9,062 nt of DNA from Bacillota bacterium (GCA_023393155.1 JAEWML010000262.1:1-9062), one strand, 5' to 3'; counted from the first letter of the stretch, positions 1 to 5,802 are shown. The notes: generated from the letters alone by a model not told the origin. Translations and numbers: made by a program.

Positions 1-22
1 CTACCAACTGCTCTACCCCGCG
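1..22 (-). tRNA. probable initiator tRNA-Met, 5' part only (cut by window edge)
   Basis: Read on the minus strand, the first 22 bases of the transcript are CGCGGGGTAGAGCAGTTGGT plus AG. This gives a seven-base acceptor strand CGCGGGG, T8, a GAGC D-stem and a typical D-loop. A tRNA beginning with C at position 1 is characteristic of bacterial initiator tRNAs, which carry the C1:A72 mismatch, so fMet is the best call. The anticodon lies outside the window and cannot be checked. It follows tRNA-Leu by 26 bases and is presumably cotranscribed with it. Confidence 0.75.
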
Positions 23-48
23 ATATAAATTTGCGCTGCAAATACCAA

Positions 49-135
49 TGGTGCCGGTGACCGGACTCGAACCGGTATAGCATCGCTGCCGGGGGATTTT
101 AAGTCCCCTGTGTCTACCAATTCCACCACACCGGC
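49..135 (-). tRNA. tRNA-Leu (anticodon UAA)
   Basis: The minus strand folds as a complete class II tRNA of 87 nt with encoded CCA. The acceptor GCCGGTG (129-135) pairs with CACCGGC (53-59). The anticodon stem GGGGA/TCCCC encloses loop CTTAAAA, so the anticodon is TAA. A long variable arm is followed by T-arm ACCGG-TTCGAGT-CCGGT. The long variable arm and the UAA anticodon make it leucine. It is first in a minus-strand stable-RNA operon, about 11 bases after the predicted transcription start. Confidence 0.97.
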
Positions 136-152
136 AGATATCGGCGAAAACT

Positions 153-182
153 AGAATACCACATAAAGTATCGGTTTGTCAA
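153..182 (-). promoter_or_regulatory. sigma-A-type promoter of the tRNA operon
   Basis: On the minus strand there is a perfect -35 TTGACA (177-182), an 18-base spacer and -10 TATTCT (153-158). Predicted initiation near 146 lies just before the tRNA-Leu 5' end at 135. The DNA upstream of the -35 (183-240) has several A/T tracts like those of UP elements at stable-RNA promoters, although a CCGGGG block separates them from the -35. The element set is seen; promoter activity is inferred. Confidence 0.85.
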
Positions 183-286
183 CCCCGGTTTTAAAAAACC
201 TTTTTTTAAAGGAACGAAATTCCGCGCAATTTTTTATTCCGGTCTGCATATACTGGTCAGGATACGGATTTGAAAAGAGGTGGGTT

Positions 287-364
287 ATGCGTATGAACGG
301 CTCCCAGACCAGCGATGTGGACGATCTTATTTACCAGGATGTCTGGTTGACCAGCGACCGATAA
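287..364 (+). CDS. 25-aa small protein of unknown function
   Basis: I do not recognise this gene. ATG is preceded by AAAGAGGTGGG at a normal Shine-Dalgarno distance (GAGG at 277-280, six bases before the ATG), and a second in-frame ATG lies at 293. The product is 25 residues, begins MRMNGSQTSD and ends DVWLTSDR. It is acidic (five Asp, no Glu, two Arg) with one Trp and one Tyr, and has no signal peptide or membrane segment. The stop codon TAA runs straight into a 10-bp GC-rich hairpin, giving a compact RBS-ORF-terminator unit. A longer frame opens at a TTG at 176, but that lies in the tRNA promoter and has no ribosome site. A TATACT (249-254) may be a -10, but no convincing -35 is seen. It diverges from the tRNA operon and converges on mnmA. 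It could be a real microprotein, a peptide encoded in a small RNA, or chance. Confidence 0.5.
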   Translation: MRMNGSQTSDVDDLIYQDVWLTSDR

Positions 365-394
365 CAGGCGGGACGCAGACGCGCCCCGCCTGTT
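363..394. terminator. hairpin terminator between the small gene and mnmA, possibly bidirectional
   Basis: AACAGGCGGG (363-372) pairs perfectly with CCCGCCTGTT (385-394) around a 12-base loop. On the plus strand it is followed by CCTTTGGCAATTTTATT, a broken U-tract. On the minus strand no U-tract follows. It starts inside the stop codon of the 25-codon gene and lies 13 bases past the mnmA stop, so it can serve both convergent units. Confidence 0.65.
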
Positions 395-406
395 CCTTTG
401 GCAATT

Positions 407-1483
407 TTATTGTACGATGGTTCCGCCGCCCACCACCGTCTCCCCGTCGTAGAGCACCACGGCCTGTCCCGGCGTAACGGCCCGCTGAGGCTCGTCAAAG
501 GTGAGCTGCAGGCCGCCGCCCTCCAGCGTCTCCGCCGTGGCGGCGGACTCTCGCTGGCTGTATCGGGTTTTGGCGGTGACACGCATGGGCGCGGTAAGAT
601 CCGGGACGGAAATCCAGTTCATGTTCTCCGCCGTGAGCACCCGGGTCCACAGAGCCGAATCCGGCCCCAGACGGATGGTTCCGGTGGCGGGGTCCTTGTC
701 CAGTACATACAGAGGCGGCTCAATCGACAGCCCCAAACCCTTGTGCTGCCCCCGGGTATAGCGGACAAAGCCCTTGTGCCGGCCCAAAAGCTTCCCCTCC
801 TGATCCAAAAAGTCGCCGGTGGGGGAGGCGTGGCCGGTGGTCCGCTGAATGAAGGAGACGTAATCTCCGTCGGGAGCAAAGCAGATGTCCTGACTGTCTC
901 GCTTTTTTGCGTTCACCAGTCCGTTTTGCTCCGCGATTTCCCGGACCTCCGTCTTGCGCAGCCCCCCCAGCGGGAACAGGGTGCGGCTTAGCTGGTCCTG
1001 TGTCAGCATGTAAAGAAAATAGCTTTGGTCCTTGCTCCGGTCCACGCCCCGCTTCAAAAGCCAGCGGCCCGTTGTCTCGTCCCGCTCCACCCGTGCGTAG
1101 TGCCCTGTGGCAAGAAACTCGCCGTGGAGCGCCAGCGCCCGCTGCAGAAGCGCGCCGAACTTTACGGAGCGGTTGCACTCCGCGCAGGGATTGGGCGTCC
1201 GTCCCGCCTCGTATTCCGAAATAAAGTCCGCAATGACCGTGCTGCGGAACACCTGCGAAAAATCAAACACATAAAAGGGAATGCCCAGCCGCGCGGCCAC
1301 GGCCCGGGCGTCCTCCGCGTCCGCCAGGGAGCAGCAGGTCTTCTCCCGGCATTCGCCCAAATCCTCGTTGTGAAACAGGCGCAGGTTCACGCCGGACACG
1401 TCATATCCCGCCTGCCGCAACAACAGCGCGGACACGGAGCTGTCCACCCCCCCGCTCATTCCGAGAAAAACACTTTGACCCAT
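407..1483 (-). CDS. mnmA: tRNA-specific 2-thiouridylase MnmA
   Basis: MnmA activates U34 of tRNA-Lys, -Glu and -Gln with ATP and inserts sulfur from a persulfide relay, forming the s2U part of mnm5s2U in the cytoplasm. The 358-residue product has normal family length. The PP-loop SGGVDSS is at residues 10-16, TPNPCAEC at 97-104 carries catalytic-type Cys103, and DSQDICFAPDG (196-206) supplies the second catalytic Cys201. The C-terminal beta-barrel regions follow. Start ATG at 1483 is chosen because AAGGAGG lies eight bases upstream; a frame extension to 1519 would include that ribosome site and is rejected. Residue 100 is Cys where E. coli MnmA has Asp, and a Cys-Cys pair occurs at 50-51; I remember this as common in clostridial variants. 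The gene is 92 bases downstream of the kinase-like gene on the same strand, with strong hairpins between them, so the two may be cotranscribed. The tRNA genes nearby are not known MnmA substrates. Confidence 0.96.
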   Translation of the reverse strand: MGQSVFLGMSGGVDSSVSALLLRQAGYDVSGVNLRLFHNEDLGECREKTCCSLADAEDARAVAARLGIPFYVFDFSQVFRSTVIADFISEYEAGRTPNPCAECNRSVKFGALLQRALALHGEFLATGHYARVERDETTGRWLLKRGVDRSKDQSYFLYMLTQDQLSRTLFPLGGLRKTEVREIAEQNGLVNAKKRDSQDICFAPDGDYVSFIQRTTGHASPTGDFLDQEGKLLGRHKGFVRYTRGQHKGLGLSIEPPLYVLDKDPATGTIRLGPDSALWTRVLTAENMNWISVPDLTAPMRVTAKTRYSQRESAATAETLEGGGLQLTFDEPQRAVTPGQAVVLYDGETVVGGGTIVQ

Positions 1484-1502
1484 GAAAATATCCTCCTTCG
1501 GC

Positions 1503-1556
1503 CCCGGTTTCCGGGCCATAAACGCGTAAAAGGGAACCGATTTGGTCCCCTTTTAC
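1503..1556 (-). promoter_or_regulatory. tandem hairpins in the kinase-mnmA gap
   Basis: Within the 92-base gap, GTAAAAGGGGACC and GGTTCCCTTTTAC (1526-1556) form a 13-bp stem with one G-U pair and a five-base loop on the minus-strand RNA. A small CCCGG-AAA-CCGGG hairpin (1503-1515) sits just before the mnmA ribosome site. No U-tract follows the large stem on the minus strand (next bases GCGTTTATGG), so it is a poor intrinsic terminator. It could be an attenuator, an mRNA processing or stability element, or a leaky terminator. Confidence 0.5.
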
Positions 1557-1575
1557 CCCGGTAAACAAAGCTTCG

Positions 1576-2397
1576 TCAGCGGTTGCGAATGACAAACGCC
1601 TCTGTGGGCAGGGCGTCCGCCAGTCCCAAAAGGGCCTGGTTAAAGCCGCCGGTGTAGTCAAACCGCGCGTCGGACAAGCCGCTGCGGTTTGACCGCCGGA
1701 TGGGGAGACGGGCCGTAAACCGTGACCCCGTGCCAAGCCGCGACTCCGCCGCCATTTTTCCGCCGTGATCCTCCACAATCCGAAGGCACAGGGGCAGACC
1801 CAGACCCAGACCGTGGGGCGGCGGGTCCCGGGGCTCCCGGCGGGAATAGTGGTCAAAAAGAGCCTTCATATGCAGGTCGTTGATGCCGCACCCGGTGTCT
1901 TCTACCTCCAGCAACGCGTGGTTTTCCGTGCGCCGCAGCGTCACAGTGACCGAGCCGCCGGCAGGAGTAAATTTAAAGGCGTTGGACAAGAGCTGGAACA
2001 ACAACTGCCGGATGGAATCCGGGTCCGCCGCGCAGATTAGCTGAGGAAGTGCGCAGTTAAATGTCAGCTTCAGATTCATCAAACGTGCCAGACCCTCCGC
2101 CTCGTCGCAGACATCCCGGAGCAGACCCACCAGATCACAGTCCTGCATGGGCAAGGGAGTGCGTCCGTCCAGCCGGGCGGCGGCGGACAGGCAGTTTACC
2201 AGCCGCAGCATCTGATAATACTGCTGGTCCAGCCGGGCTGCTTTTCGATCCAGCTCCGGATTCTGTTCCCGGGCCTCCGCGGGAGCCAGCGCCGTGGCCG
2301 CTAGGTAAAGCCCGCTGAGCATGCCGCGCATTTGCGTTGCAATGGAGGGGAAGAGACTGGCTAACAGATGTGCTTCCTCACACTCATAATTCTCCAC
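1576..2397 (-). CDS. histidine-kinase-like ATPase lacking the usual phospho-acceptor His
   Basis: The 273-residue product begins at GTG 2397, six bases after GGAGG; upstream in-frame codons lack a ribosome site. Residues 15-75 look like a two-helix dimerization (HisKA-type) region. The stretch ATQMRGML (20-27) aligns with the usual SHEMRTPL, so the phospho-acceptor His is Thr21 and the following Glu is Gln22. Residues 125-232 are a complete HATPase_c domain: N-box around Asn139 (LLSNAFKFTP), G1 box DTGCGI (167-172), F-box-like FDHYSRR (181-187) and G2 box HGLGLGL (195-201). A 40-residue tail of unknown role follows. No membrane segment, PAS or HAMP domain is seen, so it is probably soluble. 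No response regulator is adjacent. It may be an orphan sensor kinase using another acceptor, a partner-phosphorylating or anti-sigma-like kinase, or a pseudokinase. ATP binding is well supported; the signalling role is inferred. Confidence 0.85.
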   Translation of the reverse strand: MENYECEEAHLLASLFPSIATQMRGMLSGLYLAATALAPAEAREQNPELDRKAARLDQQYYQMLRLVNCLSAAARLDGRTPLPMQDCDLVGLLRDVCDEAEGLARLMNLKLTFNCALPQLICAADPDSIRQLLFQLLSNAFKFTPAGGSVTVTLRRTENHALLEVEDTGCGINDLHMKALFDHYSRREPRDPPPHGLGLGLPLCLRIVEDHGGKMAAESRLGTGSRFTARLPIRRSNRSGLSDARFDYTGGFNQALLGLADALPTEAFVIRNR

Positions 2398-2515
2398 AGC
2401 GTTCCTCCTTTCGGCGCCTGCTTTTGTAAAGTATAGGATTTGCAGACAGCCGGACCATAACCCCGGAAAACTCTGGGTTTTGCAATGCGGCAGGCATTTC
2501 TTTCTGTATTTTTTC

Positions 2516-2544
2516 AGAATATCAAAAAAAGGGTGTAAAAACAA
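2516..2544 (-). promoter_or_regulatory. candidate promoter for the kinase-like gene
   Basis: On the minus strand TTGTTT (2539-2544), 17 bases, TATTCT (2516-2521) would give a leader of about 110 nt. A closer alternative is a TATACT at 2430-2435 with no good -35, giving a leader of about 26 nt. Neither is strong. The remaining DNA from 2545 to 2683 is AT-rich and I see no gene in it on either strand. Confidence 0.4.
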
Positions 2545-2683
2545 GAGGTTTCTCTCTTTTTGTTGAAAATTTCGTGTATTCGTGCGGGTTTGACAAATTT
2601 CGAGGGAAAAGAAAAAACAAAATCTTGTAGAAACTGCCAAGGAAACACTGAGAAAATACTACGTAATTTTGCGTATATAAAGG

Positions 2684-2711
2684 TTCACATTTTTAAAAAG
2701 CATGCTATAAT
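2684..2711 (+). promoter_or_regulatory. strong sigma-A-type promoter of gap, with extended -10
   Basis: -35 TTCACA (2684-2689), a 16-base spacer, then a perfect -10 TATAAT (2706-2711) preceded by the extended -10 dinucleotide TG (2703-2704). Initiation is predicted near 2718, so the gap mRNA would carry a leader of about 228 nt. A/T-rich sequence lies upstream. Confidence 0.85.
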
Positions 2712-2717
2712 ACCTAT

Positions 2718-2945
2718 AAAGGGCCATTGGCGCTGTTTGAGACAAACAGCGTGGCGGTGCTTCGCATCCGTGCCGGCATGACCGCAGGGCCGCGGCCGCA
2801 TCGGCTTCATGGGTTCCGGGCTTTCCATGAAAGGCGGACGCATGGAGCCAAATTTTCCGGAAAGTGTTTCCGGGGGTGAAAAGCAGGTATCAGAACGGCG
2901 CGGGGGCAGTGCCGCGAAAAAATATGAGATCGGACGGTAAGGAAC
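2718..2945 (+). promoter_or_regulatory. long structured 5' leader of gap
   Basis: The stretch between the predicted start and the gap ATG is GC-rich and contains perfect hairpins: CGCTGTTTG-AGA-CAAACAGCG (2731-2751), TTCATGG with CCATGAA (2806-2812 / 2825-2831) and CCGGAAA-GTG-TTTCCGG (2857-2873). GGCTTCATG (2803-2811) can instead pair with CATGGAGCC (2841-2849; nine pairs, one G-U), which excludes the second hairpin. No U-tract terminator and no riboswitch core that I know is visible. A 33-codon frame from ATG 2778 lacks a ribosome site and is not called. It may be a cis-regulatory RNA or just a long UTR. Confidence 0.5.
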
Positions 2946-3968
2946 ATGGCGATTAAGGTTGGAATCAACGGCTTCGGACGCATCGGGCGGGTGGCGCTGC
3001 GGATTATGCTGGAGCGGGGCTGCAGCAGCTATCAGCTCTGCGGAATTAATCTGCGGAACGCGGATTTGGATTACATGGTCTATCAGGTGAAATACGATTC
3101 AGTGTTTCGCACTTATCACGGAACGGTGGAGCACGACGACAGGCACCTGATTATCAACGGCAAAAAAATCCGCGTTTATTCCGAGAGCGACGCCAATCTT
3201 ATTCCGTGGGACGATTGCGGCGCGGAGTACATCATTGAGTCCACCGGCGTATACAATTCCACTGAGAAGGCCTCCGCCCACTTTAAGGGCGGGGCAAAAA
3301 AGGTGATTCTCAGCGCGCCGCCGAAAGACGACATTACGCCCACCTTTGTGATGGGTGTGAACCACAAAAGCTATGTCCCCGACGTGAACGTGGTGTCCAA
3401 CGCCTCCTGCACGACCAACTGTCTTGCCCCCATGACCAAGGTGATTAACGACACCTTCGGCATTGAGCAGGCGCTGATGAGCACGATCCACTCCGCCACC
3501 GCCAAACAGAAGGCGGTGGACTCCCGGGCTGGCCGGGACTGGCGGACCGGGCGCAGCGTCATCGGCAACATTATCCCCTCCTCCACCGGCGCGGCGAAAG
3601 CCGTGGGCCTGGTCATTCCGGAGTTGAAGGGAAAGATGACGGGTATGAGCTTCCGCGTACCCACCAACGATGTGTCCGTGGTGGATTTGACCGCGCGGCT
3701 GAAGCAGCCCGCCAGCTATCACGATGTATGCGTGGCAATTGAAAACGCCTCCCGCAACAGCATGAAGGGCATTATCTGCTATACCACGGATCAGGTGGTT
3801 TCCTCTGATCTGACCGGGTTTTCCGAAACCTGTATCTTTGACGAGACGGCGGGCATCATGCTGGACGATAATTTTGTCAAGCTTATTGCGTGGTACGACA
3901 ACGAATGGGGCTATTCCAGCAAGCTGCTGGACCTGATGACCCACATGTACATGGAGGATCACCGTTAA
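2946..3968 (+). CDS. gap: type I glyceraldehyde-3-phosphate dehydrogenase
   Basis: Catalyses the phosphorylating oxidation of glyceraldehyde-3-phosphate to 1,3-bisphosphoglycerate, or the reverse, in the cytosol. The 340-residue length is normal. The Rossmann motif is [10 protein letters not shown] (6-15), the active-site segment SNASCTTNC (151-159) has Cys155, and the catalytic-type His is His182 in [21 protein letters not shown] (208-218) and WYDNEWGYS (316-324) are also family hallmarks. AAGGA just before the ATG is a short-spaced ribosome site. Oddity: the Asp after beta-2 that binds the NAD ribose (IND in human, E. coli and Bacillus enzymes) is replaced by Leu36-Arg37, and the S-loop DGPS is DSRA (192-195). 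Both sites are known determinants of NAD over NADP, so NADP use or dual specificity is inferred. It is transcribed alone from a strong promoter and ends at a perfect hairpin. No pgk or tpi gene follows. Confidence 0.97.
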   Translation: MAIKVGINGFGRIGRVALRIMLERGCSSYQLCGINLRNADLDYMVYQVKYDSVFRTYHGTVEHDDRHLIINGKKIRVYSESDANLIPWDDCGAEYIIESTGVYNSTEKASAHFKGGAKKVILSAPPKDDITPTFVMGVNHKSYVPDVNVVSNASCTTNCLAPMTKVINDTFGIEQALMSTIHSATAKQKAVDSRAGRDWRTGRSVIGNIIPSSTGAAKAVGLVIPELKGKMTGMSFRVPTNDVSVVDLTARLKQPASYHDVCVAIENASRNSMKGIICYTTDQVVSSDLTGFSETCIFDETAGIMLDDNFVKLIAWYDNEWGYSSKLLDLMTHMYMEDHR

Positions 3969-3974
3969 AACGAA

Positions 3975-4007
3975 ACCGGGGGATGGAGCGCAGCTCCATC
4001 CCCCGGT
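3975..4007. terminator. bidirectional hairpin terminator between gap and the PIN-like gene
   Basis: A 15-bp perfect stem runs 3975-3989 with 3993-4007 around loop GCA (core GGGGGATGGAGC / GCTCCATCCCCC). It lies six bases past the gap stop and two bases past the stop of the convergent gene. Plus-strand flank is TATTTATG; minus-strand flank is TTCGTTTTA. The U-tracts are modest, but the stem is very stable. Confidence 0.8.
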
Positions 4008-4009
4008 AT

Positions 4010-4984
4010 TTATGCTTCACCCGCCGGTTTTTCCGCGGCGGGCTTTTTCTTGCGGCGTCCGCCCCGATGAGCGGCGCGGACCAGCTTTACAGCGGCTTTT
4101 TCCTCCAACCCGGGCCCGGCGGGCTGGGGCGTCGGCGCAGCGGAAGCGGCAGGCTTGGACGAAGGCGCCCCTATGGAAGAGGGGGCCGCGGGCGCGGTGG
4201 GTTTCGCAGAGGGCTGGGTCGCCCCCTTTGGGGAAAGCTGCGCCGCAGGCTTTTCCGGGCTTTTCCCGGCAGACTTCATCGCAGTGGGTTTCACGCCGGC
4301 GGGCTTCGCCTCGGCAGGTTTTACCTCAGTGGGTTTCGATTCGGCGGACTTGGAATCCGCGCTCTTGGCGGAGCGCCTCCGTCCGTTTCGGCTCTTTTTC
4401 ACCGCTTTTTCGCCGGCGGAGGCCGCCGGAAGCTTGTCCTCCGGGACGGGAGCCGCTGCCGTCGCAGGCTTTTCCTCTGCGGTAGGCTTGGCGGGCTGAA
4501 ACAGCCCCTGCAAATGATCAAAGGCCGCCAAACCCTGAACGTCCCCAAACTCCTGCTGTAAGGAGGCGCGCAGCTCCTCGGCACTGGTGGCCCGCAGGAG
4601 ATAAAACGCCTTCAGGCACGCGGCGATGGAGGGGCGCAGCGCCACTTCCCGAAACGCACCGGCATACCGAACCCGCAGGGCGCTCATGGCGGCCTCGTAC
4701 CCCTTGTCCTGACTGATAACGTAGGCGCAGTCTGCCTCGCCGCGGCCCACCAGTACGCCCAGCTCCGTGATAATCTGGAAGTCAATGGAGTTCTTTCCGC
4801 CCTTCACGCTTTCCAGATATTGAATGCTGGCCTTGCTGCCCTTGCAAAGCTCCTTAATTTTGCTGAGGGCAAGACCGGTCTTCTGATAAAAAATCAGAAT
4901 GGAGTCCTCGGCCTTCAACTGGTCCGCGCCCTGAAGGCCGGTGCCGATGTTGTTGTCGCCGTCCACTAAAAAAATCATTTTCAT
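4010..4984 (-). CDS. PIN-like-domain protein with long Lys/Pro/Ala-rich basic tail
   Basis: Residues 1-130 resemble the PIN-like/NYN nuclease fold. FLVDGDNN (5-12) has Asp8 and Asp10, SIDFQIITELG (66-76) has Asp68, and ADCAYVISQDKGYEA (84-98) has Asp85 and Asp93. These acidic positions fit metal-dependent RNase chemistry, but activity is unproven. Residues 165-324 are low-complexity, rich in Ala, Pro and Lys, with KPxxx pentads at 217-241, an NGRRR basic cluster at 200-204 and RGGRRKKK at 307-314; this tail probably binds nucleic acid or is disordered. No signal peptide or membrane segment. Start ATG 4984 is forced by an upstream stop; the ribosome site is weak, with AAAGG 13 bases away, and a second ATG is at codon 3. 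The start codon sits inside a perfect inverted repeat. It has its own probable promoter downstream of the hpf terminator. Product name certainty is moderate; biological target unknown. Confidence 0.8.
   Translation of the reverse strand: MKMIFLVDGDNNIGTGLQGADQLKAEDSILIFYQKTGLALSKIKELCKGSKASIQYLESVKGGKNSIDFQIITELGVLVGRGEADCAYVISQDKGYEAAMSALRVRYAGAFREVALRPSIAACLKAFYLLRATSAEELRASLQQEFGDVQGLAAFDHLQGLFQPAKPTAEEKPATAAAPVPEDKLPAASAGEKAVKKSRNGRRRSAKSADSKSAESKPTEVKPAEAKPAGVKPTAMKSAGKSPEKPAAQLSPKGATQPSAKPTAPAAPSSIGAPSSKPAASAAPTPQPAGPGLEEKAAVKLVRAAHRGGRRKKKPAAEKPAGEA
4266..4370 (-). repeat. seven imperfect 15-bp tandem units inside the PIN-like gene
   Basis: Units of 15 bases, such as CCGGCGGGCTTCGCC (4296-4310) and TCGGCAGGTTTTACC (4311-4325), recur in register from 4266 to 4370. 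The period is five codons, and the central units encode pentads of the KPAEA / KPAGV type. It looks like a coding minisatellite in the basic tail and is likely to vary in length between strains. Confidence 0.7.
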
Positions 4985-4997
4985 AAAACTTATGAAA
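4979..4997 (-). repeat. perfect inverted repeat over the PIN-like gene start codon
   Basis: TTTCATAA-GTT-TTATGAAA on the minus strand has 8-bp arms and a three-base loop. The start codon is in the 3' arm. In RNA it could hide the start; in DNA it could be an operator. Seen directly; role inferred. Confidence 0.5.
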
Positions 4998-5054
4998 CCT
5001 TTCTATTCACCCCCGCTGGGAAAAAACTTTAAAAATGATGCAAATTACTTACTC

Positions 5055-5083
5055 AGTGTATACCGAAAAATGAAAAAAAGCAA
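5055..5083 (-). promoter_or_regulatory. candidate promoter of the PIN-like gene
   Basis: On the minus strand TTGCTT (5078-5083), 17 bases, TACACT (5055-5060). It overlaps the U-tract of the hpf terminator and would give a leader of about 65 nt. The match is moderate. Confidence 0.45.
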
Positions 5084-5103
5084 CCGGGCCGTTGATCGGC
5101 CCG
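5073..5103 (-). terminator. Rho-independent terminator of hpf
   Basis: On the minus strand CGGGCCG-ATCAA-CGGCCCG is followed by GTTGC and seven T residues. It lies 36 bases past the hpf stop. The 5104-5138 spacer is AT-rich and empty. Confidence 0.85.
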
Positions 5104-5138
5104 ATTGAAAATTAAAAATTTTATAAATTGCGGTACTT

Positions 5139-5678
5139 TTACTCCTCGCCGGTTTCGATCATGCCGTAGCCCCCGTTTTTGCGCCTGTATACGATAGACA
5201 GGGAATCGTCCTCCTCGCTGCGGAAGACAAAGAAGGAGTGGTCCAGCAGGTTCATCTGCAAAATGGCCTCCTCCGGACTCATGGGCTTGACGGCAAAGCG
5301 CTTGGTGCGGACAATGTTGAATTCCTTCTCCTCGGCGACCTCAAACTCGTCGGGCACTTCGGGGGAAAAGCCCTCGTTCCGCAGGCGCTTGGAAAGGCGG
5401 GTCTTGTTCTTCAGAATCTGGCGCTCGATATAGTTGGCGGCGGCGTCAATGGCGCTGCGCATGTCGCCGTCCGTCTCCTGCTTCTGGGCGCGGAAAAGGG
5501 TGTTGCCGCCGCGAATCGTAATCTCTGCGGTGCACAGGTGCTCCTTCTCCACGGAAAACGTCACAAACGCGGCGGCTTCCTCCTGAAAATACCGGTCCAG
5601 CTTGGACAGCTTTTTCTCGGTATAGTCCTTAATGGAACTGTTCAGAGTGACCTTCTTAAACGCAAACGTACACTTCAT
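5139..5678 (-). CDS. hpf: long-form ribosome hibernation promoting factor (HPF / RaiA family)
   Basis: HPF binds the 30S decoding channel of idle ribosomes, and the long form dimerises to make 100S particles. The 179-residue product matches long-form length. Residues 1-97 are the S30AE domain, including FKKVTLNSSIKDYTEKKLSKL (7-27) and the TAEITIRGGN strand (50-59). Residues 98-115 form an acidic linker. Residues 119-176 are the C-terminal dimerization domain with IVRTKRFAVKPMSPEEAILQ (122-141), FFVFRSEED (149-157) and VYRRKNGGYGMIE (163-175). ATG 5678 is chosen because GAAAGGAG lies eight bases upstream. It is a single-gene unit with its own promoter and terminator. HPF is usually induced in stationary phase or stress, but no alternative sigma site is evident here. 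Confidence 0.96.
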   Translation of the reverse strand: MKCTFAFKKVTLNSSIKDYTEKKLSKLDRYFQEEAAAFVTFSVEKEHLCTAEITIRGGNTLFRAQKQETDGDMRSAIDAAANYIERQILKNKTRLSKRLRNEGFSPEVPDEFEVAEEKEFNIVRTKRFAVKPMSPEEAILQMNLLDHSFFVFRSEEDDSLSIVYRRKNGGYGMIETGEE

Positions 5679-5703
5679 GGATATCGCTCCTTTCGTATGG
5701 TGA

Positions 5704-5722
5704 AAAGAGAGACTCTCTCTTT
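5704..5722 (-). repeat. perfect inverted repeat at the hpf transcription start
   Basis: AAAGAGAG-AGT-CTCTCTTT on the minus strand begins at about +1 of the predicted hpf transcript. It would fold as a 5'-terminal hairpin or act as an operator. The ribosome site follows 10 bases later. Confidence 0.5.
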
Positions 5723-5727
5723 GACCT

Positions 5728-5756
5728 AGTATAACACGTCCCGCCAAATTTGAAAA
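5728..5756 (-). promoter_or_regulatory. promoter of hpf
   Basis: On the minus strand TTTTCA (5751-5756), 17 bases, TATACT (5728-5733), with an extended -10 TG. Initiation is predicted near 5721, giving a 43-nt leader. Confidence 0.7.
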
Positions 5757-5802
5757 GTAAATTTTCCGTGACTAAAAACGCCTGATTTCCCGGTAAACCG
5801 AC

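Noticed and set aside
187..207. GGTTTT-AA-AAAACC followed by seven T, terminator-like on the plus strand
   Set aside because: The stem is only six bp and A/T-rich, and no plus-strand gene lies upstream. It is better read as A/T tracts upstream of the tRNA promoter.
398..991. Long open frame antisense to mnmA
   Set aside because: A shadow frame on the opposite strand of a confidently identified gene; composition follows GC-rich codon bias and no ribosome site is seen.
2590..2618. Perfect TTGACA on the plus strand as a second gap promoter
   Set aside because: No -10-like hexamer at 16-18 bases; the promoter at 2684-2711 is much better.
2778..2879. 33-codon frame inside the gap leader
   Set aside because: No Shine-Dalgarno site before its ATG, and a Arg/His/Gly-rich product; better explained by structured RNA.
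3099..3962. 287-codon frame antisense to gap
   Set aside because: Gap is certain. The antisense product is rich in His, Gly and Val, as expected from a reversed frame.
4012..4561. Gly/Arg-rich plus-strand frames opposite the PIN-like tail
   Set aside because: They mirror the Ala/Pro/Lys low-complexity coding sequence and overlap in several frames.
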